64,000 nucleotides of DNA. Source: Eutrigla gurnardus (taxonomy: Eukaryota; Chordata; Actinopteri; Perciformes; Triglidae). The notes under the pieces were generated by a model, which was given only the letters and a program-made list of their open reading frames with translations, was not told where the DNA came from and ran no database searches. The position numbers and the translations under genes were made by a program. Position 1 is the first letter of the stretch, and each line of letters begins with the position of its first letter. Below are positions 1 to 10,529 of the stretch, in pieces. The stretch spans positions 3,406,154 to 3,470,153 of the forward strand of contig OY741281.1 of NCBI GenBank assembly GCA_963514095.1, written 5' to 3'.

Positions 1-267
1 CTGCCAATTAATTATGGGGTTCTTCTCAAGTTTGAATTAATCATTTAAGAATTTTCCATTCCAAACCTCTCATAGTCTCCCTCTTTGATGATTGGGTATA
101 AAAGCACATGGCTCTGAATACTGAAAACCCTTGTTCAGTGTAGTATATAACTCATTCACTGTACTGCATAATGTCTAAAAAAACAAACTAACCTTGTCCT
201 TGTGTCTTGTCTGTATCTTACCCTCTGACACCCACGGCCATGGGCTGTTCTATTTTTGTTTTCCCAG

Positions 268-1642
268 GTTTGACTACACTGGACATGGGGCCTCAGAGGG
301 GGTGCTATCAGAAGGGACCATCGGGACCTGGAAAAAAGACGTCCTTTACGTGTTGGATGAGTTAGTAGAGGGGCCACAGGTGAATATAGCTAGTAATGTA
401 TGAACTTATAGGAAACCTTGCCCTTATTCATAAATCCAGATACACATATTGGTCATCGTTTAACTGCTGTATACAAGAAACACATTCCCAGTGTCTACCA
501 CTGGCTTCAAGTTTCCACTGCCTGCTTGTATAAGTTGCATACTGGACCACGACTGGTACGTTCACATGTTGAACTCAGGTTTTAGTTGAGCACAGAGAAA
601 CTTTGTCAGATGGATGTGAAAGCAGGACTCTGGTGTCAGACTCTTCACAGAGAAGCTCACACATCTGAGTGAAATCACAATTAGCAAAACACTTTTTTTT
701 GGAGCGATAGGGTTCTTTAAATGTTTGTACTTTTTTGTTTTATGATCATTATCAAGCGATATAATTACCTCCTATAAAAACCTGATCTTGCACCTAGCAA
801 ATTACCACGAGGAAGTGATTTATTAGAGAGCCAATACAAATAATCATTAATAAAACTGGTATAATTCAAATGCATTCAACCTCAAATATTGCATGTTCCA
901 CTATGCCTCCACAAGATGGCAGTGTGGTACAACATTTATGGTATCATGACTCCTCCACGCTAGGATTATACAGCGTGAGTCTGGTGGTAACAGAGTGTTT
1001 TTAATGGGTTTTATTCATCAGTTGTTCAGCTGATTTATAGTCTTTTTATGGTGTTTTTGCGTACTTGTAGATACTGGTGGGTTCCAGTATAGGTGGTTGG
1101 TTCATGCTGCTGGCAGCCATTGCAAGACCAGAGAAGATAGCAGCACTGGTGGGCATCTCCACGGCCGCTGATCACATGGTCACCGCCTTCAATGCTCTGC
1201 CTCTGGAGGTAGGAACGAATAATATTATCTCATCTGTTCTCTTTATTTTGGGGATTTTGTGTGCAATCATTTCATGGTTTGTCTACGTTTGAATGCACAG
1301 ACACGCAAGGAGTTTGAGGAGAAGGGGGAGTGGACGGTTCCCTCCAAGCACTCGGAGGAGGGCGTTACCAAGTTCAGCATGGACTTTCTGAAAGAGGCCG
1401 AAAACCACCGTGTGCTCCAGAGCCCCATCCCCATCACCTGTCCCGTGAGGCTCATCCACGGCCTCAAAGACGAGGACGTCCCCTGGCACATCTCCATGCA
1501 AGTCGCCGAGCGCATCCTCAGCCAGGACGTGGACGTCATCCTCCGGCGCCACGGCCAGCACCGCATGTCCGATAGGGACGACATCAAGCTCATGGTCTAC
1601 ACCATCGACGATCTCATAGACAAGCTGACCACTCTGGTCTGA
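268..1642 (+). CDS. abhd10: Abhydrolase domain-containing protein 10 (mitochondrial depalmitoylase/esterase), 3' part
   Basis: Three exons are visible: 268-379, 1071-1208 and 1301-1642, the last ending in TGA. The first has an AG acceptor and starts in phase 2, so the 5' exons (mitochondrial presequence and first part of the fold) lie left of the window. The joined segment reads as the second half of an alpha/beta hydrolase. It has the FDYTGHG loop, the nucleophile elbow GSSIGG with the serine codon at 1086-1088, an acid-loop aspartate in GLKDEDVPW, and a C-terminal histidine in GQHRM. The ending YTIDDLIDKL closely matches vertebrate ABHD10. Family members hydrolyse acyl-glucuronides (mycophenolic acid acyl-glucuronide) and act as the S-depalmitoylase of peroxiredoxin-5 in mitochondria; that role is inferred from the family. 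Which teleost paralogue (a or b) this is cannot be decided from one copy. Confidence 0.93.
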
Positions 1643-2066
1643 GTGAGGGACGGGGGAGGGAGCTCGAGGGGGTTGCTGGGATAAGGAGAGAAGGACTGTT
1701 TACTGGGAAGTCGAACCCTCAAGACATTTACCAAACAATGGCATGTTTGTCTGCCAAATATCCCCTTTTATCCATCTCTGTTCTCCTCCCCGTACTCCAT
1801 CTGTCACTTCAGCATGCCGTTACAGTGCAGGCTACTTTAAAAGGGAGCGTCCCTGTTAGCTGCTCCCTTTATATCTTCAGGTTGCATTTGTATGTTCCAG
1901 GTTATTATTATATGGAGTGTCATGTTGACCGTTGTCGGGTCTGCTGTTGCTGCTGTCCCCCCCCCTGCCGCTGTTCTTATTGTTTGACAGTTCCCCCCCC
2001 TTCCCTCTTTACTTAGATGCATAGTTTTCCTGTGCCTTTTTTACTCACTTTTCACCCGTTTTGGCC

Positions 2067-2072
2067 AATAAA
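2067..2072 (+). terminator. Polyadenylation signal of abhd10
   Basis: AATAAA lies 425 bp after the stop codon and is followed by a GT-rich stretch. It is the first canonical signal downstream, giving a 3' UTR of roughly 0.45 kb. Confidence 0.65.
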
Positions 2073-2090
2073 ACCTCTGCACACTCGAGT

Positions 2091-3165
2091 GCAGGTCTCA
2101 TTCTGTTACCACGACTAACACAACATAATAAACTCACGAATAAAATAACGAATTAAAACACAGAGCTGTTACTAAAAAAAATTGTTGGAAAGAGCTTAAT
2201 TACAGAAAAGTATCTTAATGTTTCTCTTATAAAAGTTTTACATTTAAAGTGTCAAACCTCAGCTCAAATCTTAATGATTGTGAATTTGATTTAAAAGGGT
2301 ACCGGTATTTCATAATCAGGACGGTTCTGTTGTAAACAGAAAAACATTGAACAGAATTGCAATTATCCAATTAAGTCAGGCTTCAGATATGCAAGGTTTA
2401 TTTTTGCAAGCAACATATTGTGTTATATGACTCCCCATTACCCGTTAGCCATTAAGCACAGAGAGAGGCTTTCTGAATGGACTGTTGATTATTAACATGT
2501 AGTTGACCACTATAGCTGCTCTATATGCTCAATGGGGCGAGAACCACTCTCTCTCTCGGCTCCACTTAACGGCGACCTTTTAACTCGCTGGCTGAGATAT
2601 GGAGGCAGTTTAGTGTGTGTGTCAGAAACTGAAATCAAACATCAATTTATGGGAGCAGGCGGTTAGAATACAAGCAGAGGAGATGGAGGGTGGGCTCCCC
2701 TCGGTGTCGTTTTTACATAAAGCATATTTGTGTGGCACGGATCAATGTGTTTGTAAGTACAGTAGACGCGTTGTCCAATACAAGGCAGCGTACTTAACAC
2801 ATTAAATCTCAGCACTGTAACAAACAACGACCAAGTCTTAGATGTTGTCTTGTTTAGAAGCCAAATAAAATATGTGTAACGAGAACATGAGCAGTCACAC
2901 AAACTACCAGATTATTGTGTTTAAAGGGGAATTTGAAATTGCATCCAGTGGGTTGATTTTTATTTATTTATTTTATTTAAATAGAGAAGTAAATAAATGT
3001 GGCACCACCGTGTGTTGGGGGTGGGTTCGGTTTGCTGACCTAAAGCTGAGCTTGCACTAACTGACCACTGTCCGGAAGCGGTGTCACGTCGCATTCTGTG
3101 CCGAGAGTCTCCAGGGAGTGGAAACTCCCCCCCCCCACCCCACCCCACCCCACCCTCCTCGGCAG
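2091..3165. other. Intergenic spacer abhd10-tagln3
   Basis: This is AT-rich sequence with no exon-like or family-recognisable ORF. It ends in a C-rich stretch (about 3128-3156) immediately before the tagln3 TATA box. Confidence 0.6.
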
Positions 3166-3171
3166 CCCGCA

Positions 3172-3331
3172 TATAAAAACGAGTGACCCGCCCCTCCCGG
3201 ACTCATCCGGATCCAGAACGTCCCGACGACGCGCCTCCTCTGCGCTTCATGGATGCTTCAGCAGTTCAGCATCCTCAGTCCTGCCCAGCTCAGCGGAATT
3301 AACACATCCCTCTCCTCCTCCTCCTCCTCCA
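3172..3331 (+). promoter_or_regulatory. tagln3: tagln3 core promoter and 5' untranslated exon
   Basis: A TATAAAA box at 3172-3178 follows a C-rich/GC-rich block. A GC-rich segment with (CTC)n follows and ends at a good donor (CCA|GTAAGT, donor at 3332). A start about 30 bp downstream of the TATA box would put the cap site near 3200-3210. The exon contains no coding start that joins in frame to the 4171 ATG exon, so it is read as non-coding exon 1. The cap site is inferred. Confidence 0.6.
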
Positions 3332-4170
3332 GTAAGTCCAGTCTTCATCGAATAAACACCAGCTTTTGCGTGCATGACATGCGGGATGTGATGATGTGTC
3401 GCAGCTTGTGCGCGAGTTTTGCGCAGTTGCGTTTTGGGTTTTTGTTGAAACGTGCGTGTGTTTTTGTAACGATGTCTGATGACACAGATGACGCGACTTT
3501 CTTTGAATTGTCTGCATTTGAGTGACAGATTTGAATAAACTAAAGACCTTTAACTCAAACCTTTAATGCGGCACGTAGGGGGGGGGGGGGGTGACGTAAT
3601 TTAATTAACTGTAGTGCAGGGTAAATATAGAAGCCTTGTGGGCTTATATTGCCAGAGTGCATGCTTTTGAACAATGCAAACTTTGTGCCATAAATTCGAT
3701 TATTCTCTTCGTGACGACTACATGGAGGTCATACTTCCATCATCATCTCCTCCAGCGCATCACTGCACACAGCGTGCCGGAAACTGGCGTGACCGTTACC
3801 ATAGCGACGGAAGGGGTTGTCCCCGTCCGGGACGGCTTCCATGGACCACACCCTTCCTGCTACAGACCCCACAGATGCGCCTATGGGCGGCCTGCTGGGA
3901 GACCTCTTCTTCACACACTGAGATTGTTTATAATAGTGCTCTTATGTTATAGTAAGAGTTTCATTATAAACAAATTAAATATGATTATTTATGATCCTAA
4001 TGCCATTTAATGGGGATACAAATCAGTTACAAAACACTTAAATACCACAACAGGTATATTATAGCAGCATCGTGGTAATGTTAGTGTTTTTTTTGCAGTT
4101 TGTGAGAGATTAATACAGCCCCATGTGTTCTCCTCAGGGCTTCTACACACTCCATAATAAGATCATCCTC

Positions 4171-5610
4171 ATGGCGAACCGAGGGCCCAGCTACGGACTG
4201 AGCCGAGAGGTGCAGGAGAAGATCGCCCAGAAGTACGACCCGGACCTGGAGCAGCGGCTGGTGGACTGGATCCTGGCACAGTGTGGAGGGAACCTGGAGA
4301 AGCCGCAGACGGGCAGAGAGAACTTCCAGAAGTGGCTGACGGATGGAACGGTGAGCGGCTGCACGGACCCGAACTCAAAATAGAAGTTTGCAGTGAATTA
4401 TTTAAGCTCCATGACAGAGCCTCTGTAAGATTTAAAGAAACCATGATGAAGAAAAAAGGCTAAAATACTGGCTATATGTGCCCTATATAGTAGATAATAT
4501 TAGTCTGCATTTAAAGTGTTGAGATAGTATATCTGATAACTGGAATAATAAACCATAATCATCATTCCAAGCTGAAAGAGGGGTGACAGAAAGAGGAGTT
4601 TAGAATATTCTTTTAGCAAACTAAAACTGTGGAAGGGATTCCACGCTGAAGATTCTTAGTATAAGACTAAAACAACAATTAATAATAAAATGCAACCTGA
4701 TTAAAGCTTATCTTCTAACTTGACACTCCGACGTTAAAAGTTGTCTAGCTCCATTTTTTTTAAACACAGGAATCAAACACATTTTAAATAATTGTATTTT
4801 CTTTATTTATGCAGGGAAACATTATTATATGTTATATATTATTTGAAAGGATCTCATCAGTTATAATCATCACATCCTCATCCTATTCATACACTTACTT
4901 CACCAGTAAGTTACTCAACAGGCAATAATGCATTGCAGCCATGAATCATATCAAATTTCCGCTGACGGAAAGGATCACAATTATAACTAGTATGCGTGCT
5001 CACACATAGAGCTGTGACCTCCTCTGCTCAGATCCTCTGCAGGCTTATAAACAGCCTTTATCCGAGGGGGAAGGAGCCCATCAAGAAGATCGCAGAGACG
5101 CAGATGGCCTTCAAGCAGATGGAGAAGATCTCCCAGTTCCTGCAAGCAGCTGAAGCTTATGGAGTCACCACCACTGACATATTTCAAACTGTGGACCTCT
5201 GGGAAGGTGATTATTACCTGTGAGGGAAACATTCATTCATTTGTATGAGGATACTCAGTTGTTTTTTGTTGTTCTGGCTGTAGGAAAGGACATGGCAGCG
5301 GTGCAGAGAACTCTCATGGCTCTGGGGAGCGTCGCCGTCACCAAGGACGACGGCCAGTACAGAGGTGACCCCGACTGGTTCCACAGGTAAGGAGAGGAGG
5401 AGCTTCACATTTTGCATGATTGCTCGGTGTGCCTCTACCTCACCCTGTGAATGTCCCCCCCCCTGTAGGAAAGCCCAGGGGTATCGGCGAGAGTTCAGCC
5501 AAGAGCAGCTCCGCCAAGGTCAGAGCCTGATCGGCCTGCAGATGGGCAGCAACCGCGGGGCTTCCCAAGCCGGCATGACGGGCTACGGTATGCACCGTCA
5601 GATCATGTAG
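4171..5610 (+). CDS. tagln3: Transgelin-3 (neuronal protein NP25/NP22)
   Basis: Four coding exons (4171-4350, 5032-5206, 5284-5386, 5469-5610) join to 199 residues, the length of mammalian transgelin-3. The exon carrying the ATG starts at 4138 after a CTCAG acceptor. Residues ~25-135 form a single calponin-homology domain (RLVDWILAQCGG, then AFKQMEKISQFLQAAE and TTDIFQTVDLWEG). Near the C-terminus is a calponin-like repeat, IGLQMGSNRGASQAGMTGYG. The last residues RQIM match TAGLN3 rather than TAGLN or TAGLN2. The product is a cytoplasmic actin-associated protein; neuronal expression is the family expectation and cannot be seen here. In mammals the gene also neighbours ABHD10. Confidence 0.95.
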
Positions 5611-6423
5611 ACCACTTACTAACTAACCTCCCGTCGCTTCCCACCTTATTTTCTACTAATCCCACCAAAGTCGTAGCCCTCACATCCTTTCCAGCACCTG
5701 CCACGTTGCTGCTTTCCCAAAACAGTGTTATGTCTTAAAAAAAACAAAAAACAAATGATGTCAAAATGCTGTAGATCTTCCCTCGTGTTGCTCTCTTCCC
5801 TTTCTCCATGTAATGTCCTCCCTCTTTGTTTACTTTCCAAGTCCAAAAAACAATGACTTAATGTGGAACATCAATTTAGCCTTGTGGAAAATTAAAGATG
5901 ACAAATCTGTTTTCAAAAGAAGCCATCAGTGTTATTCACAGTTTTGAATCTGAAATACTGTAAACCGCTGTTTAAATATGCTGTATGCCTTTTGTTTGTT
6001 TCCATCCAGTCAGTGTTTTAGTTTGATCTGTTACTCTGTACTTAATTAGCCTTAAACCTAATGGAAGTCAATGACCGACGACGTCTCCACTATCTGGTCT
6101 GAAGACTTGTTGCAGGATCCGTCTGTAGCCAAATCAGCCTCACGTGCCTGGTTTACGGGACTGCAGAGACCGGGGTCCTAATGCATTGGCCTAAAAACAT
6201 AAATTAGTTTTATTCATTCTGAGTCATGCCCTCGTTGTTATTCGTTTGTTAGATTATATATTTGTCGACGACGTGCAAATGTGCAGCAGCTGACGTGTAC
6301 GACGGTGAAGTTTCAGTTTCTCATGTGAAGACATTGCTTGAATGTGCACTTTTATGTAGTGTCATGTTTATATTTTTTAAATCTATTTATATCTGGAGGC
6401 TTGTGAGAAGACGTATTTAAAAA

Positions 6424-6429
6424 AATAAA
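6424..6429 (+). terminator. Polyadenylation signal of tagln3 (second at 6597-6602)
   Basis: AATAAA occurs at 6424-6429 and again at 6597-6602. Both would give a 3' UTR of about 0.8-1.0 kb. Which is used cannot be told from sequence. Confidence 0.5.
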
Positions 6430-6619
6430 TGAAGAATGTGAATATATTTGTGTCAGTCTGTGTCTCACACACACATGCTGGGTTTCTTGGTAACTGAGTC
6501 GTCGGATGTTTTTGCTTTTTTTTTCTTATCTTGGTTTTATGTTCCAGCTCCTCCCTTGCGCCCATCCCTCCTGCTTCTCCTCACTGTACACAATCTAATA
6601 AAAGGGCAGCATACTGATC

Positions 6620-7476
6620 GGTTTTCGGTTCCTCCATGAAGCTGAGTGACCTTTAGTAAGAGATTTAACCCCTAGCTGGTGCAGAAACGCTGTTTAATAG
6701 CTGATCTTATTGTGGAGGGCGGAGCAAAAACAAATCATTCTAAACTTCTCTTTTTCTTTTTTTTTTTGCACAGCTTTTATCCTCGACTAATCAGTGACTC
6801 GATGTCCACTCTAAACCAATTAGCATTAAGAATCCGTCGTTGAGACAACGTCTGAAGGGCACTGTCATGAAGATAAGCAGAAACCTTTATCTAAAGCCTT
6901 CTAGTTTGGCTTCGGACCACGAAAGGTCACATTTTATGTCAGTAATCCACTTTATGGAGTCAGTTGACATTTTAAAGAACACATGAAAGGAGCATGCATG
7001 AATAGCTTCTTATTAGCATCCAGTGAATAAACAGAGTCCATTAAAAATGCTGTCTGACAAAAACAACTCATGTTTTTTTCTACCTTTTTATTGCTCAATT
7101 AAAAGTGAGATATTCTGCATGTGTTTGCTTCACTATAGGAACGCAGCACACGTGAAAATATGTGGCCTTCTGCGAGTCCGACCCTGACACACACTCCACA
7201 CTTATAATTAGCCTCGACTAGACTGCAGAAGCATCTAGAGGGCCACAGCTGATGCGTAACTGACAGACTGAATGAGTAAACCACGAAACACAGTCGGACC
7301 AATGACACGGCTTTGAGGACTGAGGTTGTCCAAAGTTTATGTTTTCTTTGCTCGGTCCTTTCTGCTCCTCTTGAGTGCGCTTGTAGGAAGAGACCTTGAT
7401 GCATCGCGCTGCTTTCATGTGGTTATGAGGGTTTTTGCATAGTTGGATATTTTGTTAGACGGGTGCATCGGGCACA
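6620..7476. other. Intergenic spacer tagln3-c1qtnf9, including c1qtnf9 upstream region
   Basis: No coding exon or recognised repeat is seen. The last ~350 bp must hold the c1qtnf9 promoter and 5' UTR, but I see no convincing TATA box close to the start codon. Confidence 0.5.
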
Positions 7477-9471
7477 ATGTTGCAGATGAGGCTGAGAGTC
7501 ACTCTCTTGCTCCTTCTATTGGCGGTCCGGTGTGTTACACAGGAAGAAACCCCAAGTAAAGGCTGTGTTTGTGGGCACCCTGGAATACCGGGAGACCCCG
7601 GACACAACGGTATACCCGGCAGGGACGGCCGCGATGGGTTCAGGGGCGAAAAGGGGGATCAAGGTATGTTTAAAAGTTGATTTTATGCACTTTTCCATGA
7701 AATGTCTTCACACTTTTTTTTGATAAGTTGTTAATGAATCACCCATTAAAAGGTCAAGTTGGCCTTATTGGATCAGCAGGCAATGATGGCCACAAGGGAG
7801 ACAAAGGGGAAATCGGTATGTATCTTTAGATTTTAAGTAATCAGTGTTTAGAATCTGTATTGAAATATGAATCTATTTGTTAAAAGAATTTCCTCGTAAA
7901 CGAATAAATTCACCCAAGGAGGAGATCGGAGACAAAAGTAAAGTCGAAGTCTGACTTTAAATCTTGTACAAGAGGAGCAGTGACAGTGCAACAACGTGTG
8001 AGGATGCTACAGAGGAAGTGCTCAAATCATTGTTGTGACTTGAGTCTTTTAAAGGCACAGGAGATAACGCGTCATTGAGAACATGTAATACAAGACATCA
8101 TGTGCACAGGGCCCCTGATAACGGTTAGCTGTTCTGCAGGATAGCTTTAGGCCCTGTTCAGGTCATTAGTGGAAATACTAAAGTCATTAATAGTTCAGCG
8201 CATATGTACCAAAGTCATGGACAGTTCAATATATGCTTTAAGGCATGAGGCCTCCTAAGACGTGGAACCTCAGAGGTCACCGTGGATGCTAAAGAGACCC
8301 CTAAAGCTCTAACATAAACAGAAGACACTAAAATCATGTGGTTATACAAAATTCTTATAACACTATTTTTAACCAATTATACACTGTTGCCTAAAAAGTT
8401 GGAATATTTTGTTTTCAGACACAATCCTCTGTTTATTCCTATTTAAATGCATCAATAATCACTTTTGACCAGGTGCAATGATTACATTATGTCACAATCA
8501 CAGCTGAAATTAATTCATGCATTTGTTTGGCGCGATAAAACAAGACATTTGCAAATAATTCCAACTTTATGGGCGACCCTTTGTATACTTAATTTGTGCA
8601 CACTGTATATATTTATCATATATTGGAATATGTGTGTACTGAATAGTAAATACTGATCATAAAAAAAGAAAAGGAAGTTAATTGTGTGCTGGGTATTACA
8701 GGTGCCGTTGGCCCAGCAGGGCTAAAAGGAAAAAGGGGAGATAATGGAGAACGGGGGGTTCCTGGGAAAATGGGGCCTCAAGGAGTCCAAGGGCCCGTAG
8801 GCCTGAAAGGAAGCAAGGGAGAGCTCGGGTTGCCTGGACCCCAAGGACATAAAGGTGATTTGGGGCCACTTGGACCAGAGGGTCCCAAGGGGGAAATTGG
8901 CCTTCGAGGTGACAGAGGCATTCAGGGACCGTTGGGACCCCCAGGCAGGCCGGGGTCTAAGGGGGAAATCGGTGTTCCGGGTCACAAAGGCAGTATGGGC
9001 TACCGTGGAGAGAGAGGGTCTCGTGGAGAGGTGGGCGATAAGGGTGAGAAGGGAGACGCATTGGTTATCTCTAAGAGTGCCTTCTCCGTGGGACTCACAG
9101 CACAAAGCAAACTCCCAGCAGCCAACGCTCCGATCCGGTTCAACAAGGTCATTTACAACGAGCAGAACCACTACGACCCACAAACGGGGAGGTTCACCTG
9201 CGCCGCCGCAGGAGCCTACTTCTTCACCTACCACATCACGGTGTTCGCCAGGAACGTGAAGGTGGCTCTGGTGAAGAACGGTGTGAAGATGATCTACACC
9301 ACGGATAACTACCAGAGCGGCGAGGACCAGGCAGCGGGCGGCGCCGTGCTGCACCTGGATGTGGGGGACAAGGTGTGGCTGCAGGTGGCTGGAGGAGAGC
9401 TGTTCAACGGGCTCTTCGCTGATGAAGACGATGACACCACCTTCTCAGGGTTCTTAATCTTTGGGCCTTAA
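7477..9471 (+). CDS. c1qtnf9: Complement C1q/TNF-related protein 9 (CTRP9), secreted adipokine
   Basis: Three coding exons (7477-7663, 7753-7815, 8702-9471) join in phase to 339 residues. A hydrophobic signal peptide (MRLRVTLLLLLLAV) is followed by a short Cys-containing segment, CVCGHPG, likely used for oligomer disulfides. A long Gly-X-Y collagen region follows, beginning GHPGIPGDPGHNGIPGRDGR as in mammalian CTRP9 and running to about residue 200. The C-terminal C1q globular domain has FTYHITVF, WLQVAGGELFNGLFADEDDD and TFSGFL. The match to CTRP9 is clearly closer than to adiponectin or CTRP2/7. In mammals this is a vascular and metabolic hormone acting through adiponectin receptor 1; that is family knowledge. 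Its next neighbour is spata13, the same pair as in human 13q12. Confidence 0.93.
8382..8583 (+). mobile_element. Non-autonomous DNA transposon (Tc1/mariner-type MITE), copy 1
   Basis: This is a 202-bp element in the second intron of c1qtnf9. Imperfect terminal inverted repeats (left TTGCCTAAAAAGTTGGAATA; right ATTCCAACTTTATGGGCGAC) are flanked on both sides by the dinucleotide TA (8380-8381 and 8584-8585), as expected for Tc1/mariner insertion. A second copy in the same orientation lies at 46210-46392. It has no coding capacity. Confidence 0.75.
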
Positions 9472-9613
9472 ATGAGGCTTTATAACTTTCAAAGTGTTTT
9501 TTTTTTAATTGGTTTGGAGAAATCAGCCAATCTTTTACCCTCTTGTATTAATAATCTAGTGTGATTAAGTGATTATCAATTAGTTTAAGATCTTGAACAT
9601 GGGATTCTGTTTA

Positions 9614-9619
9614 AATAAA
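9614..9619 (+). terminator. Polyadenylation signal of c1qtnf9
   Basis: AATAAA lies about 140 bp after the stop codon, followed by A-rich then GT-rich sequence. Confidence 0.7.
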
Positions 9620-9750
9620 AAACAAAAACACATTAAACAAATGAAATGTAGGTGTGTTGAAATGTTTCCTCAGCTTTGTGTTTTGTTTTTTTCTGGTTAC
9701 TGTACAACATTCACTAAGTCATTCTTTCCGATGATGATGAAATGACATAA

Positions 9751-10024
9751 TGACGTCACCGAGGAAGACGGCGCAACACCAACTGGAAGGTTCAGTCTTT
9801 TTTTTTTTTTTGTCTTCAAAGAGTCGCAGTTAACGAGGAGCAGCATTCTCTCTCTCTTTCTCCTTTTTTTTTCTTCAATGAAGCGCGTCCGATAGTGTGT
9901 GTGTGTGTGTGGGGGGGCGTGGTTTAGCGCGTGGTTTCACGGACTCGTCTTCTTAAATATGATTGGCTGTCACGCTGTTGGTCAACCACTCACAATCGAT
10001 CGTGGCCCACCGAAGCCCCGCCCC
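9751..10024 (+). promoter_or_regulatory. spata13: spata13 upstream promoter elements (CRE, CCAAT, GC box)
   Basis: A perfect cAMP-response element TGACGTCA lies at 9751-9758. An inverted CCAAT box (GATTGG, 9961-9966) and a GC box (GCCCCGCCCC, 10015-10024) follow. The surrounding ~10.0-10.5 kb is GC- and CpG-richer than the neighbouring introns. No TATA box is evident. This fits a CpG-type promoter upstream of the first coding exon at 10530. Confidence 0.5.
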
Positions 10025-10529
10025 TTAGAAACACTGCAACAAGTGCATTGATGATGCTCGTCGCCAGCCCCGATCCTCCAAGAAAGACCTCTTTGAACTG
10101 GATTCAGCGGACATTATTGGCTTTTTTTCTTCAGCTACGTTAGAAGATTTGCGTAACTCTGTGTTTATTCGGTGTGTTTAGTTGACTAACGTCAGGTTTT
10201 GCCGGTTGGCGTAAGCGATATTGAAAGAAAAAAACCCGTAGCGAAACGCAGTATAAGTTGTATCAGTGAGCTCGTGAGCTAGCTTAAGTTGCTAGCTTAA
10301 TGTGTGTTTAAGAAGTTAGCCGACCGTTTGTCTCGATATGACGCGGGGTGACTAGTTAGCGCACTTTTTTGTTGTTGTTGTTGGGTTTTTTTTGTACCCG
10401 ACATGTTTTTGCGAGACGACGAGGAGCGAGAGGCAGCAAGACGCCGGAGCTCCGAGACACAAGAGCTGCTTCACTATGGAGAAACAACACAAACAGCTGC
10501 TCTGTTGATGTGAGGCTCGGGAGGATAAC

